Below, piece by piece: positions 51,109-62,371 of a stretch of 64,000 bases of DNA (position 1 is its first letter; every line of letters starts with the position of its first letter). The DNA is from Rotaria macrura (lineage: Eukaryota; Rotifera; Eurotatoria; Philodinida; Philodinidae). The position numbers were made by a program, and so were the translations under genes. The stretch is from assembly GCA_900239685.1 (NCBI GenBank), contig OENT01000014.1, forward strand, positions 62,001 to 126,000, read 5' to 3'. Under the pieces are notes generated by a model. It was not told the DNA's origin. It was given only the letters and a program-made list of their open reading frames with translations, and ran no database searches.

Positions 51109-54100
51109 ATGACGTCGTTGAAGTGTCATTCTTGCAATCCGGGTTTTTTGGTGATGACTATGGCTTTGTTACTTGGCTGTTTTCTAGTGTTGTTAATGCT
51201 CAGTCGAGTATGTCTTTTAGTTTTGTTTTCTCACTCAATACGATGTTAAATTGGTGAAATGACATTTTGTGATTTTGATCGAAGAAGAATATAAACTAGA
51301 AATGAATAGAATTAAACTATATATTGATAGATTTTGTGTGACATGAGATTAGTTTATTTGTATTCAAAAATAGTTACAATTTAGCAAGTATGAAACAGAA
51401 AAATTCATCGTTCATTTTTTTGTTAACCATTTCCGACGCGCTACCAGAAGAACGAGTGCGAAAAACTTTTCCCCATTGTACTTAAACTTCAATCACTGCG
51501 TAGATATCGAAAATCTAGTATTCAATTCTGGAAAGATGGGTGGGTCACAAAACCACGTGATGTTACCTTTTGGTCACATCCGACCTTAACGGTACAGACA
51601 TGTAAAAAAATAGATTTTTTTTCTACCCAAATCAGTTCGATGGTTTATACTTTTTCTTAATTCATACCATGAAACTAGAACAAAGATTATGTTTCTACAT
51701 CTTCCCTTAATACCTCAGCTGAGTTATCGATAGAATATCGTGAAACATCACTGAATTATGCAAAATTTGCCTGTTGTCTTGAGATAAGACTTAGAATTTA
51801 GAGAAGCTCTGAAAGTTTTCAAACTCGATTATATCTTACCATTCACAATCATTGCTGGATGTTTCGAAAACTCCGAGAGCTTCTATAATTCTAAGTCTTA
51901 TCTCAAGACAACAGGCAAATTTTGCATAATTCAGTGATGTTTCACGAAATTCTATCGATAACTAAGTTGAGGCATCGAGAGAATAGGTAGAAACATAATC
52001 TTTGTACTAGATTCATGGTATGAATTAAGAAAAAGTATAAACCATCAAATTCCTTTAGGTAGAAAAAAGATCAACTTTTTACATGTTTGAACGGTTACGT
52101 CAAGATGTGACCAAAACGTAACATTCCTGTTTTTTCTTATATATTTCATTATTGAAACACTGTCATTAGTAGTGACGGAAACAGAGAATCTATCAACAAA
52201 AGTTTTACGGTTTGTCCTTCGAATATCGACTTTATTAGATGTTGGAAAAAGTGGTAGTTCTTACTGAAAGGATTCTCCGTGACGCTCAGCTCTCGTGATG
52301 CTGCTTTGAGAAAGCAAAGTGCATTCATCTCGAATGAAAGGTGAATAAATTATGACATAGGTGCCCTTAATTATTATGATATTAGAACGATATTCAACAC
52401 CAGTTCGAAACAGTTTTTCATAAAACAAGTTCCAAATGTGTCCATTTGGTACTATCCGGCTGTGAAGGGTTAACAATCATGCAAAATGTGAATGTTCGAA
52501 GTTTTATTTGAGTTGCATTGCTCTTTAAATCGTTTTCCAATACGCTAACCATAGCGAATGTTGAGGGATTTTCTTTTCAAATGTCTGAAAATGAAAAAAT
52601 ATTTTGGTTATTTCATTTTTTATAAACGAACGCAATCAATCTAAAACACATAACGTAAGTGTAATGAACCAAAATGAATATATTTAGAACTATTAATATA
52701 CATTGATGATGAATCAATATGAATATGGATAAGTAAGTTTCGAGTATTTTCTTCGTAGTCGAATACATACTTCCTATCTCACGTAGAAATATGCACACAT
52801 TCCTATATTAAGATAGAATATATTGTTTGTGGAAGAGAAAGTTCAGATTCATTCTTTTTATCAATCAATGAATAGTTTATTTGTGTCTTAGTCAAACCCA
52901 GCAGTAGTTGAAACCATTGATCAACAAGGTGTAGTTCAAAGTCGAAAAATTATTGAAGGCGGTGATGCAGGTGGTGTTTATGTACCGAAAAACATTGGCG
53001 ATGAAAATCCTAATTTACATTATGGTATAGTGATTGATTGCGGAAGTAGTGGATCAAGACTTTATATTTATATATGGCCAGAACATTCAGGAAAAGAAAA
53101 TGAATTATTACAAATAAAACAGTTACTCGATAAACAAGGACGACCAATTGTGAAAAAACTTGAACCAGGTAAGATTGAAATCATTTTCGTTTTGCTAGAT
53201 GCACCGTAGCTACTTTCCAAAGCACAAAGAAATTACAATCACTATAAAATATATCTTGGAAGCATCGTCTAGCTATACGAAATGTTTCGTCAGACATCAT
53301 GTACTCATGATATGTTGTTTTACAACGATAGTTCAACTTGGAGGAAATTAGACTTGCCTCACTGTGAACTTTTCTCAAAATCAATGATTGATCATGCGTA
53401 CGTTCTTCGCTACTATTCTCTAATACTGTATTGGAAAATACATAAAACCGCCTTGTTAACTGTTCTAATATGTCGATGAGTATTATCTTCTAGATAACAG
53501 TAAACTAAATCCATACTTGCAACAGAATCTAAAGCGAACAGTACACGTGTGACAGTAAATGAATATTTGTTATACGAACGAATCAATGACACTCTAGAAA
53601 AACATAAGTCATCATCTTCTTTTATATGAAATGCAAGATAGTTTCAAATGAACAAGATTTGTATGGAATTCCAAAGTTTTTCCAGCTAACTTCATAAATT
53701 TGAAAATCTTGTAAATGACAAACTTTCTCAAGAAGCAGCACAACAGCGAAAACTAATCTCTTGATATCATTTTCATTCTGTATCGACGTATGAATCTGTG
53801 GTTAAATTTTCGAGTACAATTGTAAATTAAAAAAGACATACTTCATCACCTGCCATTAAAATCATGATAAGACGCGAGTATTACATGTTTTGTGTCAAAA
53901 CAGAGATTCAGGCTAATACTTTGCTCAAGATTTAGGATGATTGAGAATCTTTCCAGAGGCTTGAATTGTAACTGACAATATAGTGATATACTTGTTTTTC
54001 TATTAGGTCTTTCATCGATGGCGAAAACACCGGAAAATGCAACTGAATATTTGAAATCTTTATTAGGTAAAATTTCCATTATTAAACATTTCATTTCGTC

Positions 54101-56161
54101 GAAACATTTTCATATAGATTTTGCGGCGGAAACAATTCCACCACATAAACATCGTGATACTCCGCGTATGCTTATTGATATTATTTTTATCTCAATCGTT
54201 TATTATGATTTTCTTTTCTTTTCGTTTTTCTTAAGTGTATATTCTAGCAACAGCTGGTCTTCGGTTTTTACATCCGAAGTATAAATAATTCTTGATCATT
54301 TGTTTTTATTTATTCATTTTCTTTTAGTGAACAAAAAAAATTACTCGAAGATCTATTTAATGATACTGTTCGAAATTATAATTTTCAAATTGAAAAAACT
54401 CATATTCAAGTAATTCCAGGGAAACTAGAAGGTATTTATAGTTGGATTGCAATTAATTATGTACTTGGTCGTTTGCAGACTAATACTACTGACTCAAGTA
54501 TGATTCATAGACATTCAATATTCAAGGATAATATGTTTAAAGTTACTCATTGAATGTTTAGTATCTGTAACGAATGGTCAAACAATATCGATTTCAACAA
54601 GACGACCATCAACTGTTGGTATTCTTGATATGGGTGGCGCATCAGCGCAAATAGCTTGTAAGTATTTTTTATCTGAAATGAAAAATAAATATGAAAATAT
54701 GTTTGTTTGTGTGTTATTTATAGTCGAAGTTTCGCCAGATGTACGTTTAAATAATTCTTCATAAATATGTATTAATACTTAATATTTTAGATTCCAATCG
54801 AAGGCGAAGAAATAGTAGAATTTTCGTTAGGTTACGATGATAATCAAGATGTATTCAAATATCGAATCTATGTCACAACATTTCTTGGTTATGGTGCTAA
54901 TAAAGCATTTGAAAAATATATTGATCGAATAATTTCAATAGCACTCAAGTAAGTTTAGTTCAATAATAAAAATGACCACAGAAAATATCGACAGAGAATT
55001 ATTTCAGTTCTTCAGCATCTGATTCATCTAATATTTTAATTGACAATGCAGATTGTTTACCTCGTGGTTATTCAGCAAATTATACAAGAGAAAATAAAAC
55101 AATTACAATAATAGGTGAAGGCGATTTTCGTAGTTGCTCAAAACATTTAGTTCAACTACTTAATTTGAATGTAACATGTAAACGAAAACCATGTTCTGTT
55201 AATGGAGTTTATCAACCGAAAATAAATTATGAATCACAAGATTTCTATGGATTTTCAGAATTTTGGTATACAATGGAAGGTTTGATAAAACTAATGATCC
55301 TCATTCGAGATATGTATATTCTGTTGTTTTTATTCGTGCTCTAAAAGATGTTTTGAAAATTGGTGGACTTTATACGCGATTAGCTTTTCTCAATGCTTCA
55401 AATGTAAGTTTTGAAGAAAATAGAAAATTAAAATCAACGAAGAATATTTTTCTATATTAGAGTTATTGTAATATGAAATGGGCAGATATTCGACAATTGT
55501 ATGCCAATAAATTATTTCCAAAAGCCGATTTGAATCGCGTACTGTAATTATCTCGTTTTCAATTTATGATTAAAAAACGACATACATTATCAATTGAATT
55601 TATGATTTAGATTACAATGTTTTAAGTCTGCTTGGCTATACGCATTCCTTCACGATGGTCTCAAATTTCCTGTTAACTATAAACGTTTACGTTCAGCTTC
55701 GTTGGTAAATAGTAATGATGTTCAATGGACATTGGGTGCTATACTTTATAAAACTCGTTTTCTACCGTTACGGTCTGATAAATTTTTAATTTTGTAAAGA
55801 TGAAAAAGTGTTCTTATGATTTGTTGTTGTTCTCTTTTATAGAACAATCAATCAAGTGAAAAGTTCGCTTCATTATCGACGAACACAAACCGATTCAACA
55901 GCAATGATTATGTTAATATGTTCAATGTTAATGATATGTGTATTGATATTTTATAGAAAATTATTGAGATCTAAAATTCGATCAATTTTTTACCGTCGAA
56001 ATGGTATGTATTCATCACCATCGAGTAGTAATTTTAATACACGTTATCAATTATTGACATCAGTTGTTATTGATGATATACCATCTTCATCAAATATGTA
56101 TTCGAATGGAAAATCATCACAAATGTCATTTTCGTACAATGACCGATTAAGAAGTGTTTAG
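51109..56161 (+). CDS. ENTPD4: ENTPD4/7-type nucleoside di/triphosphate diphosphohydrolase
   Basis: Exons: 51109-51207, 52892-53168, 54007-54066, 54118-54165, 54236-54278, 54328-54497, 54562-54657, 54724-54740, 54791-54948, 55008-55279, 55348-55403, 55461-55543, 55611-55772, 55843-56161. All are GT..AG with continuous phase, giving 619 aa (human ENTPD4 is 616). The enzyme hydrolyses luminal nucleoside di- and triphosphates in Golgi/endolysosomal membranes, supporting sugar-nucleotide transport. There is an N-terminal anchor at about 12-31 and a C-terminal anchor at about 534-552. Apyrase regions seen: ACR1 IDCGSSGSR (82-89), ACR2 LATAGLR, ACR3 GIYSWIAINYVLG, ACR4 GILDMGGASAQIA. The conserved end WTLGAILYKTRFLPLR identifies the two-anchor ENTPD4/7 branch. 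Exon 8 is only 17 bp. Intron 1 (1.7 kb) contains a fold-back element. ENTPD4 versus ENTPD7 is not resolved. Confidence 0.93.
51560..52124. mobile_element. Fold-back element in intron 1 of the ENTPD gene
   Basis: Two ~260-bp arms (51560-51820 and 51866-52124) are imperfect reverse complements around a ~45-bp centre. Ends read ATGTTACCTTTTGGTCACAT at the left and, reversed, ATGTTACGTTTTGGTCACAT at the right. A dozen or more arm mismatches imply it is older than the element at 8.4-9.1 kb. No coding capacity. It lies wholly within an intron and therefore appears tolerated. Confidence 0.8.
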
Positions 56162-56426
56162 AAGAGTGTATATTATATTGTTGCTTAAATACTCTTTTCT
56201 TGTTAACCTTATTTTTCCTATTTATCTTCAATAGACATAAAGATTGTTTGCTTCTTTTTCTTTCTATATACGTAAATTAATTATTAAATATTTTTCCTTA
56301 TTGATATATTGCAATTTGTTTGAAAACTAAAATATGTTTTCTATTTCTGTGCAAACTTGTACTCATTGAGTGAACCGTTATTTTTCCAAATATTTTTATC
56401 GATTAGTTGAGAATAAAGTTTGACAA

Positions 56427-59074
56427 ATGAATGGTAATTATCGTGTCTTTTTGTGCAGTAATTTCCATTTCATTATGTTCGATCATATAACAACAAATAA
56501 TACATTGAAGGAGATTTTACATCATATATTCAAATGTAGAAATGATTTGATCGATCTATACAAAAGAAAGAAAGAAAGAAAGAAGACAATCATTCGTAAG
56601 CAAATATAAATTACATATCACAGCTATTTTCATAGGCGACAAGGCCACGTGTCCTTGGTTGACTCGTTCAAAATGTAAAAATTTTCTATAATGCTATTTA
56701 ATAATCATGTTTTCTCGACTAGCAAATATCTTATTACAGATTGTGAATGTCTAGACACTGTTGGCAAAGCATTGCGTACAATAAAAATTACTTATGGTTT
56801 GGAACAAGGGTAATTCGATTAGTTTCGACACTAAGTAAAAGAGTCTGTTTTCATACAATGATTCGGTCGTGTATTGACAAGTTTTAAGTGTTTTCGCTAT
56901 GACTAAAGAATCTCTATGAACGTAAATGATCGAATTTCGAGTTGATATTTGATCTAGTATTTGATTTAAAAATTGTGTAATTCTACTAAAGCGAAAACAT
57001 CTTTTATTGAAATATCAACTTGTTATTCATCAATATCATTGGCAGACGAGTCAAAACTAGTGTTTGTCTAAAAGATAAGAATATTTCAACAAGAACAACT
57101 TTGTTCTAGTTTGAAAGTTTACTAGTTTTCTATGACTGTAAAAATCGATGTATGAACAAATATTTAGCTTGTAAGAAATTGTATATAATCATTGTTTAAC
57201 AAAATCATGTTAAATATTTACAATTCAACAAGAAGAAACTAGAAAACAGAATATTACAGCTGATCAAGAAGATCAATCTGATGGTAGTTTTTTGTATAAG
57301 AAACAAGTCACTTGACAGTTAGGAATGTTCTTTTGTTAGTTACTTGTTAAACGCAAAGATTCGTACATGATTTTTAAATATTACCGATATCATAAATTGA
57401 TATATCAAGATATTTAGTGTATGATGTCTTATGAAAAACATACGATGTACTATGGATTTTTCATGTTTTCGTTCAAATGTCTCTCATCATTAATAAACGT
57501 TTGAGTGGTTGTTACAGCCAATCGAAGCATAAATTTACACCTCTACCTACGGCATTAGTCTATTGCAGGATATGTTTGAAAAGCATTTGGTTTTGTATAA
57601 CTAAAGTATCATCGAACGATTCTTCCATACTTTGAATTGAATAAAAACATATTTATTGACTTCATAACAGTCAGATCATACTATTTCCAGCATAATCCTA
57701 GAAAAAAATAACATTTACTGGAGGCTAGTTTCGTTTTATTTTAAATTGACTACTTGTTTTATTATCGAGTTTAGTTTTTCTCTACGTGTTTGTGAGATTC
57801 TAGGTGTATTCGATGTACTAAAATATACTTTAATTTTTACATTCATTCAGAATAAAAAAATAAGTCACTCACTATTGGAAGGAAAAAAAACATTTTTTAT
57901 TCGACTATGTAGGCTGTTTCAAATGAAATATTGAACTATAGAATCTTTTAGATGTCCCCATGTGTTCTCTTTTCAGTATCAATCTATCAATAGAATCGTT
58001 TGTAAACATGGTCACTGTTCAAATATGTCTCTTGTCTTATTCCTATTCTTTTACGTATAAATGTTATTTCGATTCGTCAGTTTCACTTTGAAGGAAAAAA
58101 ACCGAAAGCATATATTACATGATAAGTACTTTATTTAAAAATGATTTAGATCTATAAGTATAAATTTACAAGTGGAAATATGATTCATTTGTGTTCATTC
58201 TAAGATAATATCATTAGTTTAGATTCTATTCAACTAAATGTAATTCCTTGAACATTATTCATCGTATGCCATACTTAACAATCTTCGTTGACTAAGTAAT
58301 TATGTATCTGTTTGAAGAAAAGCAGCACAATATTTATATTTTGAAACAATTATCAAATGTAAACAAATAGAAAATTCTAAAGCTTAGAACACATTCAGTT
58401 TCATCTTTTGTTCTGAAAAACATCGATATTACATAGATATCGTACATATACATATCGTAGATTTAAATATAGGTAACTAAAGCCTACAAGCCATTATTTT
58501 ATTATTGAAACAAAATACAAAATATACTATAAATCAATAAAAGTACGTTAGGCGGAATCGTATACTAAACAGCATTGATTACAACTTTTACATATCAAGT
58601 TTTTTCTTTTTGACATATCAACGAAATATTCTATTCGAAAAAATAAAGTTGTTTGGGTATAAAAATGAAAAACTTATGGTAGAATAGAATCTCGAAAATC
58701 TTTGAATCATAAACAAGAAGCTGTAGATTTGTTATGTAAACAAGGTGACCTTATATTAAAGACGACAAAAACAAGTCATTTACAGTTTACAACGAGCATG
58801 CAGCTTCTCGTCCATTACCAAAGGCATCTCTGATTCAACTACGACGCAATAATGGTAACAAAAAATGTTGAATTTCAGTTTTCAAAAGAGCGATGTTGTT
58901 TTCTAACTGAGAGGTTTCTTTATTTGCGACATTAATAAAACGTCACTTATAGAATACATAAATGTTAATGCAAACGCTTCTCTTTTAACTCCATTAAAAA
59001 CACCTTCCATTAAATTATTCCGACGCATCGGTCACATAACAATAGGAATTGAACGTAAATATTTCTTCAAATGA
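56427..59074 (+). CDS. Uncharacterised seven-exon gene (proposed model)
   Basis: Proposed exons: 56427-56595, 56636-56674, 56740-56809, 57046-57059, 57233-57283, 58786-58854, 58953-59074. All have GT..AG boundaries and unbroken phase, giving 177 aa and ending KYFFK-stop. The conserved-looking pieces are DKATCPWLTRSKYCECLDTV, AASRPLPKASLIQLRRNNG and TPLKTPSIKLFRRIGHITIG. The protein is basic, with a Lys/Arg-rich segment near residues 45-58, no signal peptide and no clear membrane span. I do not recognise the family. It starts 265 bp after the ENTPD stop on the same strand. Weak points are the 14-bp fourth exon, the poor pyrimidine tract before exon 5, and the 1.5-kb fifth intron. Exons 2, 3, 6 and 7 are the most convincing. 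A wrong exon or two is likely. Confidence 0.45.
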
Positions 59075-59730
59075 AGTTTTGTAATCATTGAGTGGGCCAA
59101 TGGCATATTTAATTAATGTCTCCTTAATTAATTCCGGTATGCGATTGTAGCCGTTTTTAGAATAAATATAATATGAATAGATATACATTTATATCACAAG
59201 AAATCGAGTTCTTTTAGTTTGTGAACATACGACAGAAAAAAAAGAAGTTTCTCTTATTGAATATGAGAACATGAACTCACCTGAGAACGAAATCATTCAA
59301 TCAACTTCATGAATCTCAAACTAATGCTCTTTCGAGGTCAATTACATTTATTATTACTTATTATTTCTCGTTTTTGAAAAGCTCTTCACGACTATGTACT
59401 TGACGTGTAAGAGAAAATGATTCGATGAAGAATATTCGCGATACTTTTAGTTCAGCATGCGTATATTTTTGTTTACAATCTCTTTTTCAATAGAGGTAGA
59501 AAGAAAATAATAAAATTTCTTTCATGACGGCTTATAGTTATTTATACCCTTTGCCAATATCACATCAAAGGAAATTGTTATCAATTAATATATAAAATAA
59601 AATTAATTTAAATAAAAAAAGATTGTACAAGCCACAAGTAAAGATTGAAATCATCATGTTTTTTGTCTCTCAAGTTTAGGAAGAAAATACGAAAGTACAA
59701 TGATAGACAAGATAATAGTAAAGCTTATTT
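59075..59730. other. Intergenic, convergent gene ends
   Basis: About 650 bp of AT-rich DNA between the stop of the proposed uncharacterised gene and the stop of the ODF3-like gene on the other strand. No gene seen. Confidence 0.5.
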
Positions 59731-60700
59731 TTAATCTTTCACTTCAACAATAACCGGTGCTTCATACATCGAATGTCGAATACCAAATGAATAGCCAGGT
59801 GCCTGTTGCTTATGAAGCCAAACCTTCTCTGGGGAATATTTACCGGGTCCTGGTTTTTGGGTTGAATCACCTGGCATTTCATTTCGTGCCGTCATGCTAT
59901 AATGTGGTGGTTCTTGTTTGTAAACCCCTGATTTGATTATATTGTAGGCACCTGAAAAAATAATAGAAATATTTTAATTTTGAACTTAAAAAAGACAAAA
60001 CGAATGTAAGATCGAAGAGTTCATTACCAGGTCCTGGTGTTCGTTGTAAATCTTCATCAAAGCCACCTCTTCTGCTTCTTCCAGTCATGGTGTAGATGGG
60101 TGCTTGTTTCTTTACACTTTGCACGGTTTTGCCAAGCATGCCAGGCAATGCATAAGCATTGGGTGCTTAGGGAAAAAGAAAGAAAAACATTGAAAAATAT
60201 TGAAAAGGTATAACATTTTTTAATTATACCTGGTGTATTATCAATCCCATAATATTTATGACGTGAGCCGAATGTGTAGGATGGTGGTGACTGAAATACA
60301 GATTTCATTGGCCCTCTCTCTTCAGGTTTATAGGAGCCGGGTCCTAATCGAGATCGTATGAAACTTGAGTCATTTTAATGCTCTTCTTTTTGTCTGTTTT
60401 TCTCTTACCAGGGTTTATATCGCCTTTAAGATCGCCACGTCGAGCATAGAGTGAATAATGTGGTGTACCATCCTTACCATTTCGAGAAATTTTTGGATTT
60501 GGAAAATAGCATGGACCAGGTGATGCATCATCTCTATATTTACCATGTCTCAGACCGAATGAATATGAAGGTTGTTTCGTATGCACCGAACGTGGATCAT
60601 GGAAGCTACTGCCGACGAGTCCCGGCAGGAGATAAACCGGGCCTGGTGTAGAATGCATTGCCGATATTGGACCTCGTGGTGTTGTTAGAGTGAATACCAT
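59731..60700 (-). CDS. CIMAP1A: ODF3/CIMAP1 family SHIPPO-repeat protein (4 coding exons)
   Basis: Exons in transcript order: 60700-60409, 60343-60230, 60165-60028, 59951-59731. All junctions are GT..AG and in phase, giving 254 aa, the length of human ODF3 (CIMAP1A). The family binds ciliary/sperm-tail microtubules and outer dense fibres. The protein is a string of SHIPPO (STPGP) repeats: STPGPVYLLP, ASPGPCYFPNP, INPGPGSYKPEE, NTPGAPNAYALPG, RTPGPGAYNI, QKPGPGKYSPEK. Between them sit aromatic motifs of the PxYSFGxRH type (PSYSFGLRH, PSYTFGSRH, APGYSFGIRH). A T-rich AG 14 bp before the ATG suggests a 5' UTR intron. Its upstream neighbour on the same strand is also an axonemal gene, which fits a ciliary role. 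Paralogue within the ODF3 family is not resolved. Confidence 0.9.
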
Positions 60701-62371
60701 CTTGTTAATTTTGTCTAAAAGAAAATTTACAATGAAATTTCTAAAGGTGTCATAACTCTTGTATAAAAGTGATTTATAAATGATGATTAAAAATGCATAC
60801 AAATGTAACTGTTTTTTTACGAACTCTCTCTCTCACTCACTTTTTCTCTTTTCCTTTCTCACTCTCTCGTTCCCTCCCTCCCTCTCTCTCTCTTCGTTAC
60901 TCTCGTTTACACGCAAACACACATACACATTTTCCATGTAAATGGTTCTCATCTTTTACCTCACTCGTATTTCATTTGTTGCCAATGAGTGACAACAACA
61001 AATAGTAGGCTCCTAGGCGCCCGCAACAACAACCGGATAATAGAAAAACGTTCTTCTACCTATTTTAATATTTCAAGTGAATGGAGAGAAAAAGACGTAA
61101 TTTTATTTGAAACAATCGATGGAGCACATGCATGTGCCAATGGCACTGTATTGCTTCACTTTGTTTTGCTTGCTTTTCTGTTGTTGTATTGACGAATTTC
61201 TCGTTACAGAATCTCAGTATATCGATTGTACTCTGCAGTTGCTTGACTTTAATTGAAAGATAAAAAGAAGAGAAAGCAAAGAAATCCTTCATATTCGTTA
61301 TTGCTTTTATTGTTTTTTGTCTTTGTCGTCGATGTCATCGTTGTTGTTGTTGTTGTTGTTGTTATGGTTGTCGTTTCTCGAATATTTTTTGTTCTGTTTT
61401 TCTTCTCTTATGCGTACATGTAAGATGTGATTGATGTTCGTGTAGTTCTTAACATCGCTAAAATACACTGAAGAGGAATATTAGAATAAGTTGTTCAAAT
61501 TACAAATGGGACTCTTGCATTTAATTCATTGAAGATGTTTAACAATGCCGACAATTTTTTAAACAAATCTCAGTCAATTTCTATTCAATGATACACTTAA
61601 GATGGTTATGTAATCAATTCAAATAGAAGAGAATAATGTAAAATAGCTGCACAGAATGTAGAACATATAAATATATATGAGTCCTTGCAATGTATAATCG
61701 TGAGTGAAAGCTTGAGAACTGTATGTATAAATTTATATATATATATGTATATGTATAAATAATGATATATACATATACATATAAATACATGCGTAGAGAT
61801 ATGTCAATATTAAAGAAATTAAAGTGCTTGGAATCATTATTTCATTTATTCGTACAGGTTGAAGGTCATGCTTCCGTCTAGTAGATTTTCATATTGTTTA
61901 TTCTAATATGACCTTCATCATTAAAAACCTTCCCATATTGAAAGTATTGTATTTGTTCAAGAAATAGGTTATTAGCTTTATTCTGAAAGTTTTACGTAGA
62001 TATTGAAATAAATCTTATCGAAATTAAGCAAGTGCATACGTGATCGTCATTGATTGCTAAGCTCGCTAATATGATATATTTCAAACTGTTGACAACTATA
62101 TATATATATATCATGACGAAGAGAGTTTATCTTGCATTCATACTTCAATTTTCGACGCAACATTTACAAACATGGTGATAAGAATTTATTCAAGAGAATA
62201 ATCACTCTTAGTCACTTAGCAAAACAAAATATTGTTGTTTTATTTTATTTGAAAATCTTTAAAGCATTATAGATTTTTTATTAGAATGAATCGATCTCAG
62301 TAAAAATGTATGTCACTATTTTTTCCATTAATAAATAATAAGAATGCGTATGTGTGTGTGTGTGTGTTTCA
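60701..62371. other. Intergenic region upstream of ODF3-like gene
   Basis: CT-rich DNA at about 60822-60905, a GTT triplet run at about 61338-61363, AT-rich runs near 61730-61790 and 62096-62110, and a TG run at about 62349-62366. Likely contains the ODF3 promoter and 5' UTR exon and the ODAD2 3' UTR. No other gene seen. Confidence 0.5.
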
